64,000 nt of DNA from Schistocephalus solidus (taxonomy: Eukaryota; Platyhelminthes; Cestoda; Diphyllobothriidea; Diphyllobothriidae), in assembly GCA_017591395.1 (NCBI GenBank), contig WEDG01005201.1, forward strand, positions 1 to 64,000. Direction: 5' to 3'. The translations under genes and the position numbers were made by a program. Shown in pieces: positions 1 through 10,617 of this stretch. Each line of letters begins with the position of its first letter. The stretch's first letter is position 1. The notes below the pieces were generated by a model. It ran no database searches. It was not told the DNA's origin and saw nothing but the letters and a program-made list of their open reading frames with translations.

Positions 1-2950
1 TCAAGACTTGGCAAACGAGAAGCTTCACGTTAAGATTTTAAAACTGCAGAAGTCCTGCTCACAGCTCTAAATTGTGAGACACTTAATAGCTTGAAATCTT
101 CTCGGACATCGAAAGTCAGACTGTTATAAAGGACTATTCTCGATCATTGTCAATCTCCTGTTTGTGAACCGGTCGAAGAGGATGGAACTTAAGTTCTCTT
201 ACACTGTACCATTCGCATCACCACCACAATTGTGTTGAAGCCTCAGGTCCCTGGTATGCCGCATTCAAAGTAGTTCAGCGTTGCTGCCCACCTTCCTGAA
301 TGTCAGCTTGAAACAATCGACGAAGATCTAGAAGCAGCTTTGCTGGATCGCCAGTTTTCTGTGCTCCCTTTGCTATTGGAGATGGTAATTAGTCTGAAGC
401 ACGCCAAAATACTCTTTGCAGCCAATTTCTTCGCGTCGAGAGGCATATGAAATATGCTTGAGGCTTGGCAGATCAGACATGATCCCAAACATACAAGATC
501 AAGTAACCTACACACCACTGCCTCCCCAGGTGAAAACATCGCTTACTGTCAGTGGGTTCTAGTACGGTTGCTGCGGAGAAAACTATATCCCAGAAACTGT
601 TAAGCGATAATTAACACGCAAGTGTGAAGAGGTTAGCGGAGGGGAGTAAACCGACAGCTCTTGGCGATGAAGCGGTGCGCAAAATCTCAACACACGCTTT
701 CCCTGAAGTCACAATGAGGCCACATACTAAAAAGGCACTTGAGGTTTGACAAACGGTCGTACTACCAATGGTTCTTTTTCTGCCCTTTCTCCGAGTAAAT
801 GGACCCAGGAGTTTTTAATCAACAAAATAGCACGCAAAAATCTAAATACAAACTTGATGACGTAGAATGAGTAGGATAACCGGATAAAGGGAGCGGTGAC
901 GGTAGTCATACAAGTTTAAGGAGCTCGAAAAATTCCGTAGCAGTGGGATAGCCTTACAGAACATAAGAAAATGTTGTGAACAAGATCATTGACAGGCTGA
1001 ATTAGTTTTCATCGTTTTGAAAAAGGAGATGGTTGACATCCCACTGGAAAAAGAGCTTAGAAACAAACTGTTCTTCCACCTTTATGAGTTGACTTGAGGG
1101 AAAACGTCAACTTTAAGTGAGAACTTAGTAGGCATTATTCCCAAGTCCATCCTGGCGCCGAGTACGAATCTCCTTAAAATTATGGGTAGTTTCTTGTGTA
1201 GGGTTTAGTGTAAAGCACTTATTAGCATTCAATCTCAGGGATCAAAAACGTTAATTTTTGTATCTGTCACAATACTTTTAATCTTAGGCTCTTAGGTTAA
1301 TAAAAGCACGAGTATCGAAACGAAGCCAGACCCGAACGTAAGTCACAGCGTGTGCTCTGGCATCGCGCACTGATCTAGTGCAACGAGCCCGACGTTGGGA
1401 GCCAACAGTTAATTGATGGTTTTAATACTTAAGAAAAGCCTATTTTGCTGTGAGCTTTAGGGATAATTGTTACTTTGCCAGTACTTATTGAAGACAACGG
1501 GCGCGAGTGTCAGATCCTGGTGCGAAGTTCTAGTATTTCCAAAGCTAGGTATGTAGTCAATCCATGGCCCCTTTATGTTGCCGGTGGGATAGCTAAGATG
1601 TTCTCTTGTACACATTCAAAGTCGGAGTGCATATGGCGTCTGAAGAGTTAGAAAAACAATTTTTGTACACATATACACCAACTGTTTGCTGATATTTTGC
1701 CAGGACGAAGTAGTAGTGTATTTAAAAGTCTATGAGACAATTGGCAGTCTTGGTAACACTGACGCGTACCGGGGTCAGGTAAGTCAAATTTGGTTAGAAT
1801 CAGACATCCTAGTGTTGACGACAAAGATAACGTATGCTGGACTTTCCTCAATTGACTGAGAGCCGAATAAGCAAATTCTGAAGCAAAATGTCTTCATGAG
1901 CAGCCTGCAAGATTCACCAAATTTTCGGAGAGCAATGAATGCTGCGGATGACTTCTAACTAACGGGATCTATTTTATAAATGTCTTATAAAGAGTTGTGG
2001 GAGTTTAATAGAGCAGGACGCTGAACAGTCTGCAGTTATGTCTTCTGAATTCAGCCAGAGGCAAAAATGCGAGATGCGATGAAGTTAACCAGAAAACGGC
2101 ACTTTATGAATACCAGTTCACCCAGTCGTCATCGAAACTTGGGACATTTGTCAGCAGGCCCAGTGCACCAGACTTTTAATTCCACCCAAGTTGTGACTTT
2201 AGTGGACTACTTAAAACGAGGGCAACTGAAACAATATAAAACTCCTAGTGTCACATAACGCACATATTTAACTGTTCACTATTATTTGAGTAATAATCGC
2301 TTATTGAAGAACAATTGAATGAACAGTTTACAGAAAATAGACATCCCTTAAGGCTGAAGTGTGAAATAAATTCAAAATTCGAACGTGAGTGATTAAATTC
2401 TCTATTAAGGCCATGACGACCGTGCGCATACGTGATATGTTACCTTTTAATAAATAATTGTTTTCAACTTTTCTGCTACATTTTCGTTCCCCACGTAACG
2501 TCAAGAAGTTCACCAAAAACAAAAAAATATCACATTGAAGACCATGTGCAATGTCCATTTCTCCAGCGTCAGTGAAAGCATACAAATAGGCAAAATATAT
2601 CATGAAAAATAGGTATACAAAGTTAAAAATTGATATTCAATAACAACATCTGTTAGGATTATGAATTAAAATAAGATTTGATAAACTGCTCTTTAGAGAA
2701 AAAATTTGAGATTGAGTTGTTACAGGGTCCAACATATTAACAGTCTACTAAATTGGTAGATTGCGACAACACAATGAAACACTTCAACGAAGGCTGAAAA
2801 ATTTTGACAGAAACAGTAGTAAATTATCCTTCATATGAGCAAAAATATGAAAGTTATGAAAGATAAAAAGGTCATAAGGGTTAGCTCTACGAGAATAAAA
2901 AGCCTGAAATCCAAAAATTTGAAACCGTTAAAAAAATTATATCAAATCAA
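1..2950. other. Unassigned AT-rich sequence without a recognisable gene
   Basis: No open reading frame here has a recognisable domain or a convincing splice structure. The longest frames are under 95 codons. The sequence is AT-rich with many short A/T runs and looks like decayed intergenic DNA. Old transposon remnants below my recognition limit are likely. Confidence 0.5.
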
Positions 2951-2954
2951 TATT

Positions 2955-3310
2955 TATGGCATGACAACGGAGACAGGAATGACCATATCGGACTTGTCTT
3001 GGTCGGTACCACCTATAATACTAGTTGCAATGCGAATGCTTGCAAAACTCAAGATACTTTCCGTAACCTGGCTAGTGAGTACCCTATCTAGCATAATTCA
3101 TATTCCCGATCACAGCCAACAGAATAAACCTGCCCGTGACTTCATGGTCTATTATTCCGGTTCGAATCTTAGGCGCTCCGAATCTACGGATGGGTATGAC
3201 TGGCTGATGACGGCTAACAGGCCAGATATGACATATCAGGTGTGCTTCGTCTTTTCGGTACCACATACCGATCACTGTGCTATTGTCGGTGAAGATTCTA
3301 GGTTGATCTC
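2955..3310 (+). repeat. SINE family 1, two partial bodies in tandem
   Basis: Two copies of the body of the dispersed tRNA-derived SINE family lie in direct order, at about 2958-3085 and 3180-3305. Both contain versions of the segment that runs from a TGACTGGCTGATGACGGC-like stretch through GGCCAGAAATGGCCATTTC to a GTCGGTACCACCT-like motif. The same segments occur near 32.4, 36.6, 46.8, 57.7 and 59.9 kb. The tRNA head is not evident here. The 173-codon frame at 2835-3356 is carried by this repeat and is not a gene. Confidence 0.65.
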
Positions 3311-3928
3311 CAAAACACAACGAGTCGCGCATGCTCCGCAAAAATTAAGCAGGTAGTGCAAATCTGCAATCAAATACGTCAGTCAGTGCGTACGTGAAGC
3401 GTAATTACTTAACACAGTCAAATTATACGTTTGAAAAAGTCTGCGTAATGTGTTGTGAAACACACGAATGAGTTAGCTGAAGAATCGTCCTAACCGAAAG
3501 ACACACACGGTACTTGCTGCATGATTTAATACCCTCGGTTCTATCAGTTAGCGCAATGTCAACGAAATGATTCAATCAGTATGCCCTAGGTTTTACTGTC
3601 CATCATCAATGTCATATTATATAAAAACTTCATGTTTTACGACAACTACCCTAGGTCAGAAAAACTGATTGCATTTTTATAATCCTTTACTAATTTGATT
3701 CGCGTCATTGTCAATTTCCCAGACTATACCATTCTTCTAATTTTTTTCATCCTGCCACCCATTTTTCTGTCAATTCTTCCGTGTTTTCTGCTATGTCCCG
3801 TGCTACACATGTCTATATCATGCTTATTGGTTCCCAAAATTTTGGAACCTTTAAGATTTTAGAGATTTTGAATCGGTTAAGTTTGTGTGCTGAGTAAAGC
3901 CAGCATATCAGATGACTGCAAGTACTAG

Positions 3929-3929
<1 letters not shown>

Positions 3930-4005
<76 letters not shown>
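3930..4005. repeat. (AT)n microsatellite, about 76 bp
   Basis: An uninterrupted run of alternating A and T lies in unannotated intergenic DNA. A similar run occurs at about 60,136-60,215. Confidence 0.97.
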
Positions 4006-4006
<1 letters not shown>

Positions 4007-4930
4007 GGCTGCTAATACGACAACCACGCGCTTCTAGATGCCTAAACAGTATTTTTGATGCTGCCTCCAGGTTCGAAACTCTTTGAAGATCCTACCAGAA
4101 GGAATTTGATGCCAAAGTATCCTAGATTCGTAGGTTAGTCGCGTGCATTTAGATTTAATTTTTGACCATTTTTTTAAGAAAAATATTGTAGTAGAGCCTA
4201 CTAAAGTCAACGATTATTTGACGCTGAAAAAAGCAATAAAAACGTGATAATAATAAACAAGCTTAGGAAGCTAAATTTGTGGTTATAGAGAAATATCGCA
4301 ATAAATAAAACAAATGTTTACATTAGAGACACATCTTTTGTAAATGCGCCATATACAGAGAAATAACGTAGAGCCGCTAAACAATGAGATCGGTTCTGTT
4401 TATTTTAGTGTATTTGAGGAAAATAGACAAACGCATTTTAAATCTCTACTTGTTACATAAATATTGCAGGAATTAGAAGCACCCTTTCGAGCCAGTTGTA
4501 ATCCTGCTGGGTCTAAGGGCGCCAAGACTGGATTGCATATTTCAGTTGTGGCCCTACAAATGTAGCGAAGACTTTAGAAAGCAGTCTTCATCGAAAACTT
4601 TAAAATGTCTTGTTGATAGAGTACAGCATTTAATTGGCGGATACAGGCACTTTGCATAGAAAGCTTCAGGTTGTCTGTCATCAAAACGTCGATGTCCTTC
4701 TGTGTTTCTGCTTCTCAGTGTCATTCTGTTCAAATAGTTGGGTCACATATTAGTATCCTGATTTTGATTTCGCAAACATACCAAGACGCATTTGTTTAAG
4801 TTGCAGAACAATTTCTGATCTGCGGGACATGTGGACTTCACTCACTATGACTTTGTAATTTGATCGCGCTACGCTTGTGGGACTGAACTTGTGGGACTTC
4901 ACTCATTATGACTTTGCACTTTTAGAATTT
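4006..4930. other. Unassigned AT-rich sequence
   Basis: No frame with a recognisable product was found. The sequence leads into the 5'-truncated LINE copy that begins near 4935. Confidence 0.5.
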
Positions 4931-4934
4931 AGAA

Positions 4935-5309
4935 TTTAATCTGTTTCCTTTACGTTTTAGGCAAATTTTTGGTGATCTCCTGTGGACATTCCGTATAGTG
5001 AAGGGATTCTATTTTTGCCTGGAATTCTCGGACTTCTTTGAGTTTGCTGACATGACCCACGTCTGAGGTCACCCATTAAAACTGCGCCTCTAGCAGGCAA
5101 GACTGGATGTGCACAAGTTCTCCTTCTCTGTCAGAGTGATTAAACCATGGAATACCCTTCCTGAAAACGTTGTAATGTCACCAACGCTGGAAAGATTTAA
5201 AAGGAAACTTGACAGTTTTATGTTCCAAAACGAGCCGGAGCGATATGGAATTTAGCTTCACCCTATGGACTACGCCTATTTCCCTCAATAAATGGAATTG
5301 AATTGAATT
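4935..5309 (+). mobile_element. LINE family A, 5'-truncated 3' end
   Basis: This segment is clearly homologous to the 3' end of the LINE at 27,830-28,330. Shared stretches include GGTGATCTCCTG, the segment encoding the RT C-terminal motif KPWN(A/T)LPE, and the tail CCTATTTCCCTCAATAAA followed by TTGAATTGAATT. It contains only the last part of ORF2 plus the 3' UTR and carries stops. It is a dead-on-arrival, 5'-truncated insertion typical of target-primed reverse transcription. The short (TTGAA)n 3' repeat matches the CR1 group habit of ending in a short tandem repeat. Confidence 0.85.
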
Positions 5310-5606
5310 CCAGACTCGACGCTCCTTTAGATAATCTTAATTTATATTGAAAAAGACCACTTTAAAAATGTGGACATAGTTGTCTTCTTTACGCTAGATT
5401 GTCTCTTATACATTTCTTGACGATTTAAGCATTTCCTGGTTTTTACGGAAAAATGTGTTCGGTATTTAGTGTTCATATCGGTTAGCACCGGCAAGGCACT
5501 GTCTAAAAATTATGACAATGTGTGCAGATAAAATGTACAAATACTTAATAATGTAGACATAACTTGTCCTGGTAGGTCGACAGTTAGCAATGTTTTTGAA
5601 ATTAAT

Positions 5607-5665
5607 GGTGAACTAGAAAAAAATAGGCAGTGAAAAACTCCTACCATAAAAATGGAGGCAGAGTT
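5607..5665. repeat. Short dispersed repeat, second copy at 20,832
   Basis: The stretch beginning GGTGAACTAGAAAA and containing AGGCAGTGAAAAACTCCTA and GGAGGCAGAGTTC is repeated at about 20,832-20,890 with few changes. It touches the 3' end of the LINE family B copy here, but the 20.8-kb copy stands alone, so it appears to be an independent short repeat. Confidence 0.6.
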
Positions 5666-5687
5666 CAAATAGGCCTTCATTTTTGAA

Positions 5688-6925
5688 TAGAAGGTAGGAG
5701 AAAAAAACTGCTATAGGAAAAAAATGGTCAGGTGGTAGAGTAGAGTAATACTGCACTAGCATTTCAGAATGAGATAATGAAAAACTCGAGATGATTTGTT
5801 CTTGATCACTTAGGCGTATGAAACAAAAATCTCATGTAAAAATGCGTCAATGAACTTAAGTCCTCAGCATCTTAGGATCCAGAATTGAATTCTGATGATG
5901 GTCAGTATCCAAAGAAACGGCAGCATTTAAGACTGTGGACCACCGAATGTGTACGTCCGAATGACTTCATCGATTCGATGACTGGTGATATAAGGAGACA
6001 TCATAGTTAATGGGCGACTCGAGGTAGCGAAAATATAGTTTCAAGAGGGTCACTTAAATTCTAGATGGTCCTTTCTCCGAGTCATGGGGAAAGCTACTGG
6101 GAAAAAAAGAGGAAAATAAAAGGTTAATAGAATCAGTGTTAAGATAAGTGTGCAGTCTTCGCTTGAATGCAGAAAGACTAGTTAACGACCTAATTTCAAT
6201 TGGCAGGTTATTCCAAAGAAAAATATACCTAGAAGCAAAGAAGAGAGAGCGTTTACACGTGGAGGATGCAAGGGGAGGTATAATTAGTGCAGAATTTCTT
6301 AGGTTATAAGGAAGACTAACGGGGGTAATGACAGAAAGTTTTGGGGAGAGTTGAACTATTATTATGTCGGAAAAGGAGACAAAAGCCTGCTTCAAGTCTC
6401 CTGACCCAAAGAAATTTTAGCTTCGTTAGCTGGCATCTTGTTGAGTAGGAAGAAGCTGAAAGAGTCGGAAACAGGATTTTTTGTGAAATGTCTCTGGACA
6501 AAAATAAGAGGTTGCGGCAGCCTTACAGGCCCAAAACTCATGGTGCGACACTTCGTAGGTGAGAACTTTATTAGCCATGTGGAGCTAAAGGCCGAAAGAG
6601 CGTCTAAGTCTGAAAGAATTTGTTCTAGGCACCGTTCGGTCGTAGAGTTAGAGAAGGAATACACGCATGTTATGTTATTAGCATAAATAAAATATTGAGA
6701 ATGTTTAACTATCGATGAAATATCACTTATATACAGTAAGAACAACAAAGGACACCACTAACAATTGGGGTAGCATTTGAGTATGAGGACCCTACTAAAA
6801 ACGTTTTTGTTTTCGATCATTTTAGGTATGATCTAATAAAGTCAGTAAAGGGGACTACAAAATCCTATAGCTTCTAGTTTAGCTAAAAGTCGTCTATGAG
6901 GCACTTTATCGAATGCCTTTGATCG
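5688..6925 (-). mobile_element. LINE family B (CR1-type), 5'-truncated copy with dead RT
   Basis: On the minus strand this copy reads from a SKAFDKVPHRRLLAKL-type RT motif through LLYISDISS, FIYANN and the C-terminal WNNLPIEIRSLTSL segment to a 3' UTR ending near 5688. It aligns with the longer copy at 10,618-15,130. The RT catalytic motif, YADD in that copy, is YANN here, so two metal-binding aspartates are lost. Relative to the longer copy there is an internal deletion of roughly 0.3 kb near 6480, removing the segment containing LRLYRMFVLPILEFC. The frame is also broken between about 6395 and 6750. The element is inactive. Confidence 0.85.
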
Positions 6926-9900
6926 CGTTACGCCTACAGAAACAACTTGGGAACGACCAACGAGAAAATTTTTGATCCTCGTCAGAAGTTTGCCTCCAAT
7001 ACCCAACATTCTCAACTTGTGAAGGAGACGCTGTGGCGTAACACTATCGAAGGCCTTCTGGAAATCAATGTAATCCACATGCACGATGTCTTTTGCATCA
7101 AGTGCTTTTGTTCAGCTTTGCATCATAATTAGTGCGTTCTTAACCCAGGAACTTGCCCTACGAAAGCCGTATTGTGCATTGGATAAGAGGTTATGGGTTT
7201 TTTAATAAATCATTAATCCATTTTCGATAACCTTTTCCATAACCTTGCAACAGATTGAAGTAAAGATGATAGGCCTGTAGTTTGTAGCAAGTGCACGACT
7301 GCCGCTTTTTTGAAGTGGTGTAATGTGGGCTATTTTCCAGTCAGCTGGAAGAATTCCTGTATCGAACGATTTCTGACACAGAAAAGTCAGTGGTTTGGCA
7401 AGCTCTCAAGCAGGTTCAAGGAGCAGCCTTGCTGGAATCGTATCAGGGTCAGGAGATTTATACGCATTCAAACCTTTTAGTTCTTCAAAGACCGCCTCTT
7501 CTCGAACAAGCATATCGGGAATAATTGGCATTTAAATAGTCTCTGCTTGCTTAGACAGTGCCTTGCCGGTGCTTACCAAATATAAATTCTAAATTCTAAC
7601 TAGCTGGAATGAAAAAGAGCTTCTCTGGGATAAGCGAGTGAACTAACTGGAGAAAAGTGTTCAGCTTTGTTTCTGATATCTCAAAAACCGTCATCATTTT
7701 CTCATAACAGGAATCGGGTTCCTGTTAAGTGCGGTCTTTTTCGTTACAAGCTGCAGAGCAATTTGGGAGTTGTGAATTGCTCACTGGAACAAATAACTCT
7801 CGTAATCCCGTCGTATTTGGAAGATCGATCTTTAAACCTTATTCCTTTGTGTTTTGTATGCTTGCAAGGCTACATTTTTATTGGATCGGCAACATTTCTT
7901 CCAAAACCTTCCTTTTCAGTTAATCTCTCTTTTTAGATCTCCTGTTAGCCACTGCAGTCGGTTGGATATCCTAAGTTTTGATTTTGGACAGTGGCATTCT
8001 ATTAGATTAAACAACTACTCCTTAAATAAATTCCAGTCCTTAGTGACGTTCACGGAGAAGAGAATTTTCCAGTCTATTCGTGATGCCCTAGCTTTCATCT
8101 TTGCAAAAAGTCTCCTCGCCATAGATTGGGCCTGGTTTCATTTATTGCAGATGGTACAGAATATAAACCATACTCCCATGAAAGTACTGCAGGATCACTT
8201 CGACCAAGTGGAGGTAGGGAGGGTATACTTTGTCTATACTGTCAGGATCTTTAGTGAAGACGAGATCTAAAACAACTAGCCTGTTGTCCTCCACGCGCTC
8301 TCGTTGGATTAAATGCATGTTGTGTTAGAAGAACTTCAAATGTTGTCTTTAACAAATGGTGATCTAATGCTTAATTTGAGCCCTGCGCCTGCAGATCGTT
8401 CCATCAAATGCTAGGTGCAGTTAATTCACCCTTGAAAACAACATCAGTTCAACCACCAAATCTCCGTTATGTTCTCCAGGAAACATGTGTCAGCATCGAT
8501 GCCCGTCCCTGGTGGTCGTTACAGAGGCATGGCTTCAGAGAGCTGGGATCCCCATGTGTTTAAAAGTCAGCCAAATAGCCTCAATTCCATTGGTACTCTT
8601 TTCTGTCCTTTCACACGCAGAAAGAAGCTTTTTGCATGCATCACAACTCCTCCATCCTGTCAGTGGATGTGGTCTGCTGGAACTCAGATACTGCTACTTT
8701 GCAATCACTGATGCTCTGCGACAGCCATGTATCTGTGATAACTATAATATCAGGAGACAGAACAGCTACCTGAATTTCTTTAGTTCGTCTAGCTTTCGAA
8801 AACAGACTTTTAGGGCGTTGGTATGAATAAATTTCAGTTGGACACACTCGGCAGGCCCAAATTCCATTTGTCTCGAGTTTGCCAATACTACTTGCCGCTG
8901 CCATCATCATAGGCTGGTTCGAGAGCAATTCTGCGTTTCTCTGTATCACGTTCCCCTGTAAATCATCAGACTGTTCTCTCCAGCTGCAAGTCTTCTCTTC
9001 ATTTCTATCACTAATTCGAAGCGTTTCAGACGATTCTGCTGGAGATTATTCCAGCTGAAAATCTGTCTACTAAGAGTTTCGAAGGTTTGTTTTTCTCGAG
9101 AGAATCTTAGCTTTAGCCTCTTCCTTGTTGTCCAAGACAATTTCTGCTAGGCCGTGGTTTCACAGTTTCTGGGACTGTTCGACTATCCTTTTTCCGAGCC
9201 TGAAGGCTTTGCGAACGGTTATCGTCTCTCCTGAATGAAGGATATACAGTTCACCAGGTGCTGAATCATAGCAGATCAGCAGAGATCCGTTCCTTTGAGG
9301 GTAGTAGCATTTGATTCAGGTAAGCCCTGGATAACAACGCAGTTCTCTCGGTCTAGGGCGTCTTTTGATTCACTGCCGATCATATTTTCCTCTGAATGAC
9401 CAGAAGGATTCATTAGGTTTGTTTTCAACTTGATACTCGTTTTTATGTTGTTTCCCAATGATATCTTGCCACTCATTGGTATTTTCGCTCCCAACTAAGG
9501 GCTCTTTAGAACTGCTGCGGGATAGCCGACAGGAGGTGAGTCTGAAGTCGGAACTGCCTTTAGAAGCGGCATTATTGAAGTTCTCCTGATATTACCGTTA
9601 TCCAATTTGGTGGTGTTGTTGTCCGATGCTGGGATTCTGGGACTTAATTTTTGGATGAAATATTATCTGTGTCTTCTGAAACTCGTTTCTGTATTTTCTT
9701 GGATCCCTGCCGCTTGCCCTTTTTCCTTACTGGATGCTGTTTAACAGCTGCATCGAGCTCCGTTGACGTAGCGTCATCTTCCTTGTTGGATGTGATGGCT
9801 GCGGAAGCTGTGCCTGCGTATGTGCATTTGTCTCCCTCGTGTTCCATCGTTAGGGACTGCTTCTTTTCGGGCAAATTGTGAGGAAGTTTCTTTAACTTCT

Positions 9901-10003
9901 CTATCTCCAACTTCAGCCCCTGCATATCCTTTTCAATCTCCGAAATTTTTAGAAGAAGTTTAAAGCATGTCGCACACGCTTCGTCCTCGTAATTGACATC
10001 CAA
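6925..10003 (-). mobile_element. LINE family A, degenerate ORF1 and ORF2 with 3' end missing
   Basis: On the minus strand the order is as follows. An ORF1-like coiled-coil segment lies at 9644-10003 (KISEIEKDMQGLKLEIEKLKK), with ENCVVIQGLPES and further ORF1 remnants at 8946-9494. An AP-endonuclease lies at about 8300-8860, with SPDIIVITDTWL near its N-terminus and LVVLDLVFTKDPDS near its C-terminus. RT N-terminal motifs follow at about 6925-7530 (KSFDTGILPADWKIAHITP, NYRPI, AQYGFRR, DFQKAFDSV). Many frameshifts and stops interrupt the reading. The RT core downstream of the AFDSV motif is missing because family B sequence begins at that point. The family assignment rests on the overlap of the FLVGRSQ segment with the copy at 27.17 kb. 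Confidence 0.75.
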
Positions 10004-10124
10004 AAACTTACTAAACTCTTGGCCCGTTTGGCGGGAGGTGATTTAAAGGAAACATGTCCGGAAATGTGGCCATTCGTATTATGATTTATGTTTATTCCAT
10101 CATTAAAAATTAGATCAGAGATTA

Positions 10125-10275
10125 TGTCGTGTGGCGATAGCTCAGTGGTTTCGCCGTCGTTCCCTGCCCGCTGGTGCCCCGGTTCAAATCTCGGCAGTGA
10201 CATATATTTTGCACGATTTCCGAAGTGTGTATTTTTGAATTCCATGATAGATCGCAAAAACAATAAAGGGTTTTA
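10125..10275 (+). repeat. tRNA-derived SINE or tRNA pseudogene (second family)
   Basis: A tRNA-like head carries a box-A-like GCGATAGCTCAGTGGTT and a box-B-like GGTTCAAATCTC about 45 bases downstream. An unrelated AT-rich tail ends near an AATAAAGG stretch. The acceptor and T stems do not pair cleanly, so a functional tRNA gene is unlikely. A SINE or retro-pseudogene fits better. Its tail differs from SINE family 1. Confidence 0.55.
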
Positions 10276-10617
10276 AAGAAATATGGGACGAAAGGTTTTA
10301 GCGGAAGCAACTATGAATAAAATATCAGAAATGACTCAGCCCTCTGTTGACTGGAAGATCTCGTGGAGTTGCTGGCGAGAAGTGCACAAGAGGAGAATAT
10401 CGGGCGTATCCGCTGCTTTGCTGCAGTAGTCTTGTGAGGATGAAGAGTATGTCGAATAGAATCCAACGCTTGATAAATAAAGTACGCAAGAGTGACCAGT
10501 AGAGTGAAATATCAAAAGTAGTAAATTCCTCGGAGGTGGAAAATTTTAAACCGAATTCGAAGGGCGCGAAGGGATGTCTTAACCTAGCCACGCGCGTAAT
10601 GCGTTTAGAGGGAAGCC

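Noticed and set aside
2835..3356. 173-codon plus-strand ORF
   Set aside because: Its second half is SINE body sequence seen at several other sites, and the first half is AT-rich low complexity.
3930..4005. CRISPR-like or satellite array
   Set aside because: It is a simple dinucleotide run. No repeat-spacer structure exists anywhere in the window.
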